Assembly: GCA_963701715.1 (NCBI GenBank)
Contig: CAVPAX010000003.1
Span: 62,001 to 126,000 of the forward strand
From: Methylotenera_A sp963701715
GTDB lineage: Bacteria > Pseudomonadota > Gammaproteobacteria > Burkholderiales > Methylophilaceae
Length of the DNA: 64,000 nucleotides
Reading direction: 5' to 3'
The notes under the pieces are model-generated. The model was not told the DNA's origin. It searched no databases and saw only the letters and a list, made by a program, of their open reading frames with translations. Shown here piece after piece: positions 43,519 through 52,787 of this stretch. A program made the position numbers and the translations under genes. Each line of letters begins with the position of its first letter. The stretch's first letter is position 1.

Positions 43519-45312
43519 ATGAAAACTTATTTAAATATCTATTTTTTTACAAAAGGTATACTGCTTATTTCTGCAGGCTTGCTTATCAGTTGCGCACAAG
43601 CCATTAGGCCTGCCAGCCCTCAATTACAAGACTGGCCAAGCTTCGGACGTGATTATACTAATCAGCGATTTTCTCCATCAACTCAAATCAATCAATCCAA
43701 TGTTAAAAATATGGTGCAGGTATGGCAATATAGAAGTGGTATAACGGCGACTTTTCAAGCTACACCGATTGTGCAAAACGGTGTGATGTATTTATCGTTA
43801 CCATTTAATCATGTAGTCGCTTTGGATGCTCAGTCCGGTAAGGAGATCTGGCGCTATGTCCATGATAGGCGTAAAGACTGGAAAATGTGCTGTGGGCCTG
43901 CGAACCGAGGCGTTGCAGTAGCAAACGGTAAGGTGTTTGTAGGAACGGTGGATGCGCGCCTGATTGCACTAAACGCGAAAACAGGCACAAAAGAGTGGGA
44001 TATTGACGTGGTCGAAAATGCAATCACCACAGAGGGGCAGGATGTACTTGATAAAAGTGACCCTAATTCTGCGCGCAAGGTTACGGGCGGCACTGGCATC
44101 GGCATTGCAATGGCACCGGTAGTATATAAAGGAATGGTGTTTGTCGGCATAACGGGTGTAGGTTATGGGTTGCATATTGATAACCCTCGTGAAGATGCGC
44201 CGCTCGGCGCTGTTATAGGGGTGACTGGGCTTTATGGCCGTCCAGGCTTTTTGGCGGCATATGATGTAAATGATGGCAAGCGTGTCTGGCAGTTCGATAC
44301 GATTCCAGACAAGGGCTGGGAAGGTAAATTTACTGAGGCGACGGAAGATGGGGCTACTTTTAACCGTGACATAGCAACCGAAAAAGCCGATTTGGCCAAG
44401 TATCCGGATGCAGCGCGCTTTGGTGGTGGCTCGGCCTGGAGTACGCCCACAATTGATGTTTCTACAGACACGCTGTATTTCGGTACAGGCAACCCGTCGC
44501 CACAGATGAATGATATTTCCCGCCCGGGAGATAATCTGTATACCGTCTCTTTGGTAGCGTTAGATATCAATACTGGTAAGCTTAAATGGCATTATCAACA
44601 AGTGCCGCATGATCTATGGGGCTACGATTTGGCGAGTCCTCCTGTACTATTCAATTATCATTTAAATGGAAAATCGATTCCTGCGGTAGGACAGGCCAGT
44701 AAAACAGGGTGGTTTTATGTGCATGACAGAGTGACGGGCAAATTGCTGAAAAAATCAGATGCTTTTGTGCCACAACAAAATTTGTTTAAAAAGGCTACTT
44801 TTGAAGGCACAGTGGTGTACCCGGGTATTTTAGGAGGCTCAAACTGGTCGCCGGTGAGTATAGATGAGGAAAGTCAGCGCGTATTTGTGGCAGGCATTCA
44901 TGCTCCAATTAAATATACGTTGCATGAAACCCCAGCTAAAGATGGTAAATCTGCTATACGTTACGCAGCCAGCGAACCTACTAATGATCCACGCTGGGGT
45001 CTGCTTTCAGCCATTGATTTGGCGACAGGCAAAATAGCTTGGCAAAACAAAACTGAACAGCCTTTAGTAGGCGGCGTGCTGGCGACCGCTGGCGACCTGG
45101 TGTTTATGGGTGAGGGCAGTGGTTATTTCAACGCTTACAATAGCCGGACAGGAGAATTGTTATGGCAAGCTAAATCAGAGTTTGGTGTAAATGCGCCACC
45201 GATTACTTACACGGTAGACGGAGTGCAGTATATCGCCGTGGCAAGTGGAGGCAACTCCATTTTTGGCTACAAGCAGGGTGATGCAGTGCTTGTTTACAAG
45301 TTATCCAATTAG
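43519..45312 (+). CDS. PQQ-dependent dehydrogenase, lipoprotein-like, with atypical active-site motif
   Basis: A 597-residue quinoprotein of the alcohol/methanol dehydrogenase fold with repeated propeller motifs (VVALDAQSGKEIW, LIALNAKTGTKEW, LLSAIDLATGKIAW). The adjacent CysCys (KMCCGPANRG, residues ~124-125) is the PQQ-associated disulfide. The site usually WD-Y-A or WD-Y-D reads WGYD (residues 367-370): the expected catalytic Asp is Gly, the lanthanide-type second Asp remains. A signal with LISC suggests a lipoprotein. Start at 43519 has GGAG upstream; an upstream open stretch from 43393 lacks a signal and is unlikely. Substrate unknown; the haem-c domain of quinohaemoprotein types is absent. 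Confidence 0.85.
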   Translation: MKTYLNIYFFTKGILLISAGLLISCAQAIRPASPQLQDWPSFGRDYTNQRFSPSTQINQSNVKNMVQVWQYRSGITATFQATPIVQNGVMYLSLPFNHVVALDAQSGKEIWRYVHDRRKDWKMCCGPANRGVAVANGKVFVGTVDARLIALNAKTGTKEWDIDVVENAITTEGQDVLDKSDPNSARKVTGGTGIGIAMAPVVYKGMVFVGITGVGYGLHIDNPREDAPLGAVIGVTGLYGRPGFLAAYDVNDGKRVWQFDTIPDKGWEGKFTEATEDGATFNRDIATEKADLAKYPDAARFGGGSAWSTPTIDVSTDTLYFGTGNPSPQMNDISRPGDNLYTVSLVALDINTGKLKWHYQQVPHDLWGYDLASPPVLFNYHLNGKSIPAVGQASKTGWFYVHDRVTGKLLKKSDAFVPQQNLFKKATFEGTVVYPGILGGSNWSPVSIDEESQRVFVAGIHAPIKYTLHETPAKDGKSAIRYAASEPTNDPRWGLLSAIDLATGKIAWQNKTEQPLVGGVLATAGDLVFMGEGSGYFNAYNSRTGELLWQAKSEFGVNAPPITYTVDGVQYIAVASGGNSIFGYKQGDAVLVYKLSN

Positions 45313-45392
45313 TCATTTAGGTTTGCCTAAAATCTATTAGACTGGATCCAGCAATTGTAAGCGGGCTATATGTTTAAATTTGGCTTTAGCTG

Positions 45393-45406
45393 TTGAGATA
45401 AGTCAA
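45393..45406. promoter_or_regulatory. Imperfect FNR-like box upstream of ccoI
   Basis: TTGAGATAAGTCAA differs from TTGAT-N4-ATCAA at two symmetrical positions; centre about 78 bp before the ccoI start. The rest of the 165-bp gap holds a short hairpin (TTTAGG/CCTAAA, 45316-45331) and a TATAAT at 45465-45470, only 7 bp before the ATG. Confidence 0.3.
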
Positions 45407-45477
45407 TTAAACTATTTTTATATGCTATGTGAGCGATACATAATTCTATATATCGTTAAAGTAATATAATTAGGGTT

Positions 45478-47808
45478 ATGCAAATATCAGGCCCTACAAT
45501 TTTGTCGACCCCAGCTGCTACCAGTGTAACAGATGAGAATATATGGGTTGCACTCGATGAGCCCGCCGAATGGTCCAGCTTTAGCCAGCCGGTCAATGAC
45601 CAAAAGCATGAGTGGGAATCACATTTGGCAATTGAAGGCATGCATTGTGCCGCTTGTGCGATTAATGTTGAAAAAGCATTGAAATCGGTTTCAGGTGTTT
45701 CCAGTGCTGACGTGAATGCCACAAGCGGCCGCGCTCGCTTAGTGTGGAATGCCGACATGGCAAAACCTTCTGACTGGATGCGTGCCGTAACTAAAGCGGG
45801 TTATCGTGCCTTGCCGGCAACTGAGGCATTTAGCCAAGACGATCGCCGCAAGAATCAGCGCTTGATGCTCTGGCGCTGGCTAGTGGCCGGTTTCTGTATG
45901 ATGCAGGTGATGATGTATGCCTATCCCACTTATGTATCTACTCCTGGGGATATGACTACAGATATGCTTAGCCTGATGCAATGGGCTTCATGGATATTGA
46001 CACTGCCGGTGATGTTTTTCTCCTGCGGCCCGTTTTTCAGTAACGCTTTCAACGATATCAAGCAACGTCAAATCAGCATGGATATGCCAGTAGCGCTGGG
46101 TATTCTGATTACTTTTCTGGTGAGCACTGCTGCAACGTTTGATCCTTCCGGCTGGTGGGGGCACGAAGTTTATTTTGATTCGCTCACCATGTTCGTATTC
46201 TTTTTGCTTACCGGCCGATGGATAGAGCTTCGTATGCGCGACCGAACAGCTGGCGCATTGGATGCACTCATGCGTCGTTTGCCAGGCAGCGTGGATCGCA
46301 TGAAAGAGGACGGTAGTTTTCAACGTGTCGCGGTGCGCAGACTGAATGTTGGCGATGTCGTACGAGTATTGCCCGGTGAATCGTTTCCTGCAGATGGCAC
46401 GATTACCATAGGGGAGACCAACTCCGATGAGGCCTTATTAACTGGCGAATCACGTTCTGTAGCCAAACAAATTGGGTCAGAGGTTATCGCGGGAAGCCAT
46501 AACTTATCCGCCGTAGTACAGGTACGCATTGATAAAATTGGGCAATCTACGCGCTACGGACAAATAGTAGCCTTAATGGAGCGTGTTTCAGTCGAAAAGC
46601 CACGTCTTGCAATACTTGCAGACAGAATCGCCCGCCCATTTCTATTTGCCGTGCTAGTGGCTGCTGCTTTATCGGCTGCCTATTTATGGCAAACCGATCA
46701 TAGCCGCGCCTTAATGGCAGCCGTGGCAGTGTTGATAGTGACATGCCCGTGTGCATTATCCTTAGCAACGCCAGCTGCCATGCTTACTACTTCAGGCGCT
46801 TTGGCACGCAGCGGCGTGTTAGTGCGCAAAATGCAGGCACTGGAAGCGCTTACGACAGTTGATACGATCGTTTTCGACAAAACCGGCACTCTTACGCACG
46901 ACTGTATGACGGTAGGACAAATCACTACTCAAGAAAATATAAGTAAGCCAGAAGCCTTGCAGATTGCAGCTGCAATAGCTCAACATTCCCTGCACCCAGT
47001 TTCACGGGCACTGTTAGTGGCTGTTAAAAATCAAGCAGGAACTGAAACCCTGACTCAAATTACCAATGTACAAGAAGTTTCAGGGTCTGGTCTAATGGCT
47101 GACTCTGTTCATGGTAAGTTGAAGCTTGGATCAGCGCAGTTTTGTGGTTTGGAAGACAGTCTTGGTCAAAACATTTCGAATGAGATGAATTTGGATGGTG
47201 CATCCAGCGTGCATCTTGTTTCGGAGAAGGGCTGGATGGCCAGCTTTGAGATAGTAGAGGCAGTTAAATCAGATGCAGCTTCTGCTATTCGAGTCCTAAA
47301 AGAAAATGGCATCCAAGTTGAAGTATTGTCTGGCGATAAGCTGCAATCTGTTAAGCGAATCGCAAAAATGGTTGGTATTGATCAGGCTAAAGGTGGATGT
47401 ACACCGCAAGATAAACTGTCGCACCTTCAGTCTCTGCAACATCAAGGGCGTAAAGTGGCGATGGTGGGTGATGGACTAAATGATGGGCCGGTGTTAGCAA
47501 GTGCGCATGTTTCAATCGCGATGGGACAAGCTGTGCCATTAGCACAAGCGCAATCGGATTTTGTTATTATGGGTGGTCAATTGCAGATGGTGTCGCTATT
47601 AATCGCACAAGCAAAACGTACTATGCGTATCGTTAAACAAAATTTAATCTGGGCTGCAGCATATAACGCAATTTGCGTTCCGTTGGCTGTTGCCGGCATG
47701 TTGCCTGCGTGGCTTGCCGGCTTAGGTATGGCGCTTAGTTCGCTATTGGTAATATTGAATGCAGCCCGCCTATCTTTTGTTGCCACACCTGTTTCGGAAG
47801 GAATATAA
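45478..47808 (+). CDS. ccoI: Copper-translocating P-type ATPase CcoI/FixI
   Basis: Exports Cu(I) for assembly of the cbb3 oxidase copper centre. A heavy-metal domain (MHCAACAINVEK, residues ~58-70) precedes eight transmembrane helices; the metal channel motif is CPC (VTCPCALSLATP), phosphorylation site DKTGTLT, and hinge MVGDGLNDGPVL. 776 residues, typical of CcoI. The small ccoS gene starts on its stop (TAATG), and the oxidase genes follow. Confidence 0.94.
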   Translation: MQISGPTILSTPAATSVTDENIWVALDEPAEWSSFSQPVNDQKHEWESHLAIEGMHCAACAINVEKALKSVSGVSSADVNATSGRARLVWNADMAKPSDWMRAVTKAGYRALPATEAFSQDDRRKNQRLMLWRWLVAGFCMMQVMMYAYPTYVSTPGDMTTDMLSLMQWASWILTLPVMFFSCGPFFSNAFNDIKQRQISMDMPVALGILITFLVSTAATFDPSGWWGHEVYFDSLTMFVFFLLTGRWIELRMRDRTAGALDALMRRLPGSVDRMKEDGSFQRVAVRRLNVGDVVRVLPGESFPADGTITIGETNSDEALLTGESRSVAKQIGSEVIAGSHNLSAVVQVRIDKIGQSTRYGQIVALMERVSVEKPRLAILADRIARPFLFAVLVAAALSAAYLWQTDHSRALMAAVAVLIVTCPCALSLATPAAMLTTSGALARSGVLVRKMQALEALTTVDTIVFDKTGTLTHDCMTVGQITTQENISKPEALQIAAAIAQHSLHPVSRALLVAVKNQAGTETLTQITNVQEVSGSGLMADSVHGKLKLGSAQFCGLEDSLGQNISNEMNLDGASSVHLVSEKGWMASFEIVEAVKSDAASAIRVLKENGIQVEVLSGDKLQSVKRIAKMVGIDQAKGGCTPQDKLSHLQSLQHQGRKVAMVGDGLNDGPVLASAHVSIAMGQAVPLAQAQSDFVIMGGQLQMVSLLIAQAKRTMRIVKQNLIWAAAYNAICVPLAVAGMLPAWLAGLGMALSSLLVILNAARLSFVATPVSEGI

Positions 47809-47945
47809 TGGACATATTATTTCTGCTTATCCCTCTGTCGGTCATCCTTGTGCTGGTGATATTGGGGGGGTTATGGTGGGCAATTTATTCAGGTCAGTTT
47901 GAAGATGTTGAGGCGGAAGGCGAGCGCATTCTGCATGAAGATTGA
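47808..47945 (+). CDS. ccoS: cbb3 oxidase maturation protein CcoS
   Basis: A 45-residue protein with one N-terminal membrane helix (about residues 2-26, including GGLWWAIYSGQFEDVE), then an acidic tail rich in Glu/Asp. The GLWWAxxxGQFDDxE signature is CcoS. It starts on the last base of the ccoI stop codon. CcoS is needed to insert cofactors into CcoN. A G7 tract (47864-47870) falls inside the helix region, and the FNR box overlaps its stop codon. Confidence 0.92.
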   Translation: MDILFLLIPLSVILVLVILGGLWWAIYSGQFEDVEAEGERILHED

Positions 47946-47955
47946 TTTGTATCAA
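47942..47955. promoter_or_regulatory. FNR box upstream of ccoNOQP
   Basis: TTGATTTGTATCAA, all ten consensus positions matched. It overlaps the ccoS stop codon and lies about 92 bp before ccoN. With class II spacing the start would be near 47990. Expression of cbb3 oxidase under low oxygen via FNR/Anr is well known in proteobacteria. Confidence 0.85.
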
Positions 47956-47972
47956 ATGGGTTAAGGGCGTGG

Positions 47973-47989
47973 TGCGGCAAAATGCCGCA
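47973..47989. other. Perfect inverted repeat between ccoS and ccoN
   Basis: TGCGGCA-AAA-TGCCGCA, 7-bp arms with a 3-nt loop, 18 bp downstream of the FNR box. It may be an operator, or a hairpin at the end of the ccoS message; no T-run follows. Confidence 0.45.
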
Positions 47990-48025
47990 GGTAAGACTCG
48001 CGAAGAATTATTAATAAGTACTTAT

Positions 48026-48034
48026 GGGGGGGGG
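48026..48034 (+). promoter_or_regulatory. G9 tract serving as ribosome-binding region of ccoN
   Basis: Nine consecutive G, 6 nt before the ccoN ATG, in the place of the Shine-Dalgarno. No better AGGAG element is seen. Homopolymeric G tracts are slippage-prone. Confidence 0.6.
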
Positions 48035-48040
48035 AATTAA

Positions 48041-49477
48041 ATGCAAGACCTAAATACTCAATCAACTACGTATGACGATGGTGTTGTACGGCAGTTTTCT
48101 ATCATGGCCTGTGTATGGGGTGTGGTAGGCATGTTGGTAGGCGTAATCATCGCCGCACAACTTGTCTTTCCTGAACTCAATCTCGGTTTGCCGTGGACAA
48201 GCTTTGGTCGTTTAAGACCACTACATACTAATGCAGTTATTTTTGCATTTGGTGGCTGTGCACTGTTTGCTACTTCATATTTTGTAGTGCAACGCACATG
48301 CCAGACCAGGCTCTTTGCCGGAAAGCTGGCTTCATTTACTTTTTGGGGATGGCAACTGGTGATTCTTTCAGCAGCCGTTTCTCTACCTTTGGGTTTTACG
48401 CAAGGTAAAGAATATGCTGAGCTGGAATGGCCTATTGATTTGCTGATTGCAGTGGTTTGGGTGTCTTATGCAATTGTGTTCTTTGGCACTATTGCAAAGC
48501 GCAAAGTTAAGCATATCTATGTAGCCAACTGGTTTTTCGGTGCATTTATTCTTACCGTTGCCTTATTACATATTGTCAATAGTGCAGCAATTCCCGCAAG
48601 CTTCATGAAGTCCTATTCTGCATACTCTGGTGCACAGGATGCGATGGTGCAATGGTGGTATGGTCATAACGCAGTCGGCTTCTTCCTGACAGCTGGTTTC
48701 TTGGGCATGATGTATTACTTTGTACCTAAGCAAGCAGAGCGCCCTGTGTACTCATACAGTTTGTCGATTGTTCACTTCTGGGCGCTGATTTTTACCTATA
48801 TGTGGGCGGGTCCGCACCACTTGCATTACACTGCATTGCCTGACTGGACTCAATCGTTAGGTATGGTGTTCTCACTGGTTTTACTAGCACCTAGCTGGGG
48901 CGGTATGATCAACGGTATCATGACTTTGTCAGGTGCATGGCATAAATTGCGCACCGACCCTGTGTTGCGTTTCCTGATTGTTTCATTGTCATTCTACGGC
49001 ATGAGTACCTTTGAAGGCCCGATGATGGCAATTAAGACAGTGAACTCACTCTCACACTACACCGACTGGACTGTTGGTCACGTTCACTCAGGCGCTTTAG
49101 GCTGGGTAGGCTTGGTTTCTATGGGTGCGCTTTACTACATGGTTCCACGTCTGTTTGGTCAAAAACAAATGTATAGCACCAAGGCAATCGAACTGCATTT
49201 CTGGTTGGCTACGATTGGTATTGTGCTCTATATCTCTGCACTTTGGATTTCAGGTGTGATGGAAGGATTAATGTGGCGCTCTATCAATGCTGACGGCACG
49301 CTCACTTATACATTTGTAGAAAGTGTAAAAGCTAAACAACCTTATTACATCATTCGTTTGTTAGGTGGGCTGCTTTATTTAAGCGGTATGACGATCATGT
49401 TGTGGAATGTCATTAAAACAGCAACCAGCGGCAAAGCTGCAGTTGCTTCTATTCCACCAGTTGCTGCTCACGTTTAA
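48041..49477 (+). CDS. ccoN: Cytochrome cbb3 oxidase subunit I
   Basis: Catalytic haem-copper subunit of the high-affinity terminal oxidase in the inner membrane. About twelve transmembrane segments; His ligands are visible in LRPLHTNAVIFAFGG, WYGHNAVGFFLTAG, GPHHLHYTALPDW and DWTVGHVHSGALGWVG. The length, 478, is normal. It is followed by ccoO 11 bp downstream. The upstream region has the FNR box, an inverted repeat and the G9 tract. Confidence 0.97.
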   Translation: MQDLNTQSTTYDDGVVRQFSIMACVWGVVGMLVGVIIAAQLVFPELNLGLPWTSFGRLRPLHTNAVIFAFGGCALFATSYFVVQRTCQTRLFAGKLASFTFWGWQLVILSAAVSLPLGFTQGKEYAELEWPIDLLIAVVWVSYAIVFFGTIAKRKVKHIYVANWFFGAFILTVALLHIVNSAAIPASFMKSYSAYSGAQDAMVQWWYGHNAVGFFLTAGFLGMMYYFVPKQAERPVYSYSLSIVHFWALIFTYMWAGPHHLHYTALPDWTQSLGMVFSLVLLAPSWGGMINGIMTLSGAWHKLRTDPVLRFLIVSLSFYGMSTFEGPMMAIKTVNSLSHYTDWTVGHVHSGALGWVGLVSMGALYYMVPRLFGQKQMYSTKAIELHFWLATIGIVLYISALWISGVMEGLMWRSINADGTLTYTFVESVKAKQPYYIIRLLGGLLYLSGMTIMLWNVIKTATSGKAAVASIPPVAAHV

Positions 49478-49488
49478 GGGAAATCATT

Positions 49489-50115
49489 ATGTCAAATCAT
49501 GATACAAAAAGTGGCTTCAGCCACGAGAAAATTGAGACCAATAGCTTTCTGATGATTGTGCTGATTTTGGTTACGGTAGCTTTCGGTGGGTTGGTGGAGA
49601 TTGTGCCGTTGTTCTTCCAAAAATCCACTACTGAGCCAATTGCCGGTTTGCAGCCTTATACGCCGGTTCAGCTTGCTGGGCGTGATGTTTATCTGCGTGA
49701 AGGTTGCTATAACTGCCACTCGCAGATGATACGTCCTTTCCGCGCAGAAACCTTGCGTTACGGACATTACTCTGTGGCAGGCGAATCGGTTTATGACCAT
49801 CCATTCCAGTGGGGTAGCAAACGTACAGGTCCGGATCTTGCACGAGTTGGTGGCCGCTACAGTAATGACTGGCATCGTATTCACTTAATTCAGCCACGCG
49901 ACCTTGTGCCTGAATCTATCATGCCAGCCTATCCTTGGTTAGAGAATACACTGGTTGATGCTGAGGCTATACCTTCGCACATGAAAGCTTTACGTACAGT
50001 GGGTGTGCCTTATACCGATGCTCAAATTGCGGGTGCAGCGGAGGAAGTGAAAGGCAAAACCGAGATGGATGCACTGATTGCCTATTTGCAAGTTTTAGGA
50101 ATTCACCTGAAATAG
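49489..50115 (+). CDS. ccoO: Cytochrome cbb3 oxidase subunit II (mono-haem cytochrome c)
   Basis: Membrane-anchored cytochrome c that passes electrons to CcoN. One N-terminal transmembrane segment (about residues 20-40), then the haem motif CYNCH in YLREGCYNCHSQMIRPF, a very conserved CcoO signature; the Met ligand is in the ESIMPAYPWL region. 208 residues. Between ccoN and ccoQ. Confidence 0.97.
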   Translation: MSNHDTKSGFSHEKIETNSFLMIVLILVTVAFGGLVEIVPLFFQKSTTEPIAGLQPYTPVQLAGRDVYLREGCYNCHSQMIRPFRAETLRYGHYSVAGESVYDHPFQWGSKRTGPDLARVGGRYSNDWHRIHLIQPRDLVPESIMPAYPWLENTLVDAEAIPSHMKALRTVGVPYTDAQIAGAAEEVKGKTEMDALIAYLQVLGIHLK

Positions 50116-50147
50116 TTTATCTTGAATGGCTAAGATAGGGAGAGCAA

Positions 50148-50291
50148 ATGGATATTAATACACTCCGCATATTGGCTACCGTTGCCAGTTTTATAGCGTT
50201 CATTGGCATCATCGTGTGGGTTTGGCGGAATCGCAATACACCAGACTTTGAAGAGGCGGCTAATCTGCCCTTCAAAGATGACCAAAGTTAA
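50148..50291 (+). CDS. ccoQ: Cytochrome cbb3 oxidase subunit CcoQ/FixQ
   Basis: A 47-residue protein with a single membrane helix (about residues 7-26) and a short polar tail containing ANLPFKDD, the usual CcoQ ending. GGGAGAG lies 4-11 bp before the start at 50148. It helps keep CcoP bound to the complex. It sits 32 bp after ccoO and 21 bp before ccoP. Confidence 0.92.
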   Translation: MDINTLRILATVASFIAFIGIIVWVWRNRNTPDFEEAANLPFKDDQS

Positions 50292-50312
50292 GAAGATTAA
50301 AGGAAAATTAAA

Positions 50313-51215
50313 ATGAGTGACTTTACGAGTAATTTTTGGCCAATGTTCATTACGGTCATTGCCGTGGGTGGTATTTTAGGTTGTGGCCTGCTATTGTGGC
50401 TTACAAGTAAAATAAAGGTAAGCACTACAGGCAGCGACAACACCAGTGGGCATGTGTGGGATGAGACTCTACGCGAGATGAATAATCCGTTGCCACGCTG
50501 GTGGGTTTGGATGTTCATTATTACCATTATTTTTGCGCTTGCATATCTAGCATTGTATCCAGGTGCGGGTAGCTTTGCAGGTAAGCTGGGCTGGACTCAA
50601 GTAAATCAATATGAAAATGAAGTGGCTACTGCAAATAAAGCACTTGAGCCATTGTATGCTAGATTTGTTGCCATGAAAGCTGAAGATCTGGCTGCAGATA
50701 AAGAGGCGCGAGCAATTGGCGAGCGTTTGTTTATGAATAATTGTGCACAATGTCATGGCTCTGATGCGAAGGGAAGTCGCGGCTTTCCAAACTTAACAGA
50801 TGGCGATTGGCTGTATGGTGGCAGTCCAGAAAAAATTCTAGAAACCATTAATAATGGTCGCATTGGCATGATGCCGCCTATGGGGGCAGCATTAGGCACG
50901 GAAGAAGACGTGAAAAATGTAGCAAATTATGTGCTTAGCCTTTCAGGCACATCACATGATGCGGCACGCGCTGGTTTGGGTAAAGACAAGTTTGCTGTTT
51001 GTGCAGCATGTCATGGTGCAGATGGTAAAGGTAACCAAGACATTGGTGCGCCTAACTTAAGTGATAAGATTTGGTTGCATGGCGCAGGTGAAGCGGCCAT
51101 TATCAAGCGTATTAATGAAGGTAAAACCAACCAAATGCCAGCGTGGCAAGATAAATTCACACCTGCGCAAATACAGGTATTGGCATCTTATGTATGGGGT
51201 TTATCGAATAAATAA
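50313..51215 (+). CDS. ccoP: Cytochrome cbb3 oxidase subunit III (di-haem cytochrome c)
   Basis: Accepts electrons from soluble cytochrome c or the bc1 complex. Two N-terminal hydrophobic segments (about 5-30 and 62-82, the second after NPLPRWWVW, a CcoP signature) precede two cytochrome c domains with CAQCH (residue ~144) and CAACH (residue ~230). 300 residues. It completes the ccoNOQP operon; ccoG follows after 64 bp. Confidence 0.97.
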   Translation: MSDFTSNFWPMFITVIAVGGILGCGLLLWLTSKIKVSTTGSDNTSGHVWDETLREMNNPLPRWWVWMFIITIIFALAYLALYPGAGSFAGKLGWTQVNQYENEVATANKALEPLYARFVAMKAEDLAADKEARAIGERLFMNNCAQCHGSDAKGSRGFPNLTDGDWLYGGSPEKILETINNGRIGMMPPMGAALGTEEDVKNVANYVLSLSGTSHDAARAGLGKDKFAVCAACHGADGKGNQDIGAPNLSDKIWLHGAGEAAIIKRINEGKTNQMPAWQDKFTPAQIQVLASYVWGLSNK

Positions 51216-51279
51216 GTTAGATATATGGTTTTAGTAGGTAAGTTTTAGTAGTAAAATTTGATTTTAGAAAGTTGGATGG

Positions 51280-52749
51280 ATGAACGAAGCACCAGCTGCC
51301 AAGGCAGAGGAAAAACCGGCCTCAACAAAAGATGTCGTTATTTCTCTGTACAAGGCGCAAGATAAGGTTTATCCACGTAGCGTATCCGGCTTTTTCACAA
51401 AATGGCGCTGGGTCATCATATGGTTGACCCAGCTTTTTTTCTACGGCATGCCGTGGATTCAATGGGGCCAGCGACAAGCTTTATTATTTGACCTAGAAGC
51501 AAGACGTTTCTATATCTTCAATCTGGTCTTTTATCCGCAAGACTTGATTTACCTGACAGCTATTCTTATCATTTCTGCGCTGTCACTTTTCCTCTTTACT
51601 GCAGTCGCAGGCCGCCTATGGTGCGGCTACGCCTGTCCGCAAACTGTTTACACAGAAATTTTCCTTTGGATTGAAAGAAAAATAGAAGGGGACCGAGCTG
51701 CCCGTATGAAGTTGGATACGGCTGAGATGTCAGGTCAAAAGTTGTTTAAAAAAGCCAGTAAACAGTTCGTTTGGATTGTTTTTGCATTATGGACTGGTTT
51801 TACTTTTGTGGGGTATTTCACACCCATACGAGAACTTAGCCAGTCAGTATTGACCCTTAGCTTGGGTCCTTGGGAAACATTCTGGATAGTTTTTTATGGG
51901 TTTGCTACCTATGGCAATGCAGGTTATATGCGCGAGCAAGTCTGCAAATACATGTGCCCGTATGCCCGCTTTCAAAGCGCGATGTTTGATGATGACACCT
52001 TAATAGTGACCTATGATGAAGCGCGTGGTGAGCCGCGAGGAGGCCGATCACGCAAGGCTGATAGCAATAGCCTAAAATTAGGTTCTTGTATCGATTGTAA
52101 CCTCTGTGTACAGGTTTGTCCTACCGGCATTGACATCCGTAAAGGCTTGCAATATGAGTGCATAGGCTGTGGTGCGTGTGCCGATGTGTGCGATAGCGTG
52201 ATGGATAAGATGGGCTACCCACGTGGCTTGGTGAAATATTCTACACAAAATGCTGTTACGAAAAACTGGACACACAGCCAAATGTTACAACGTATTATGC
52301 GGCCTCGGGTTTTGATTTATGCTGCCATTCTAGGCTTGTTGGTTGTCGGACTCTTGGTTAGTTTATGGCTTAGGACGCCTTTTAGAGTGGATGTGGTACG
52401 CGACCGTGGCGTGATGGCGCGTTTGACCGATGATGGCAAGCTGGAAAATGTTTACAGATTGCAAATCATGAATGGAACAGAAACTGCGCAACATTATCGA
52501 CTTGCTGCTACTGGTCTAGATGGTCTAGAAATAGAGGCGGAGGATCGAGATCATGATGAAAATGATGAAAACATGGAGTTTGAGCATTCTGTTATGGTTA
52601 AGCCTGCGGAATCACGCTGGCTTATCGTAGACTTAAAAATTCCGGATGGCTCGGCTGAATCAGGTTCTCATAAAATTCAGTTTGAAGTTCAGTCTATTGA
52701 ATCTAAAGAGACTGTGATAGAAAAATCCGTGTTTTTAGTGCCTAGATAA
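51280..52749 (+). CDS. ccoG: cbb3 oxidase maturation factor CcoG (RdxA/FixG)
   Basis: Membrane protein with two 4Fe-4S clusters that reduces Cu(II) to Cu(I) for the cbb3 oxidase. About five transmembrane segments; polyferredoxin motif CIDCNLCVQVCPTGIDIRKG followed by CIGCGACADVC, then a C-terminal Ig-like domain ending near residue 489. The CGYACPQTVYTEIF segment is a NapH/CcoG signature. It follows ccoP and precedes ccoH. Confidence 0.95.
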   Translation: MNEAPAAKAEEKPASTKDVVISLYKAQDKVYPRSVSGFFTKWRWVIIWLTQLFFYGMPWIQWGQRQALLFDLEARRFYIFNLVFYPQDLIYLTAILIISALSLFLFTAVAGRLWCGYACPQTVYTEIFLWIERKIEGDRAARMKLDTAEMSGQKLFKKASKQFVWIVFALWTGFTFVGYFTPIRELSQSVLTLSLGPWETFWIVFYGFATYGNAGYMREQVCKYMCPYARFQSAMFDDDTLIVTYDEARGEPRGGRSRKADSNSLKLGSCIDCNLCVQVCPTGIDIRKGLQYECIGCGACADVCDSVMDKMGYPRGLVKYSTQNAVTKNWTHSQMLQRIMRPRVLIYAAILGLLVVGLLVSLWLRTPFRVDVVRDRGVMARLTDDGKLENVYRLQIMNGTETAQHYRLAATGLDGLEIEAEDRDHDENDENMEFEHSVMVKPAESRWLIVDLKIPDGSAESGSHKIQFEVQSIESKETVIEKSVFLVPR

Positions 52750-52787
52750 TATTTATAAGTACGGGTAGTCAATTTAAGGATCGCTTA

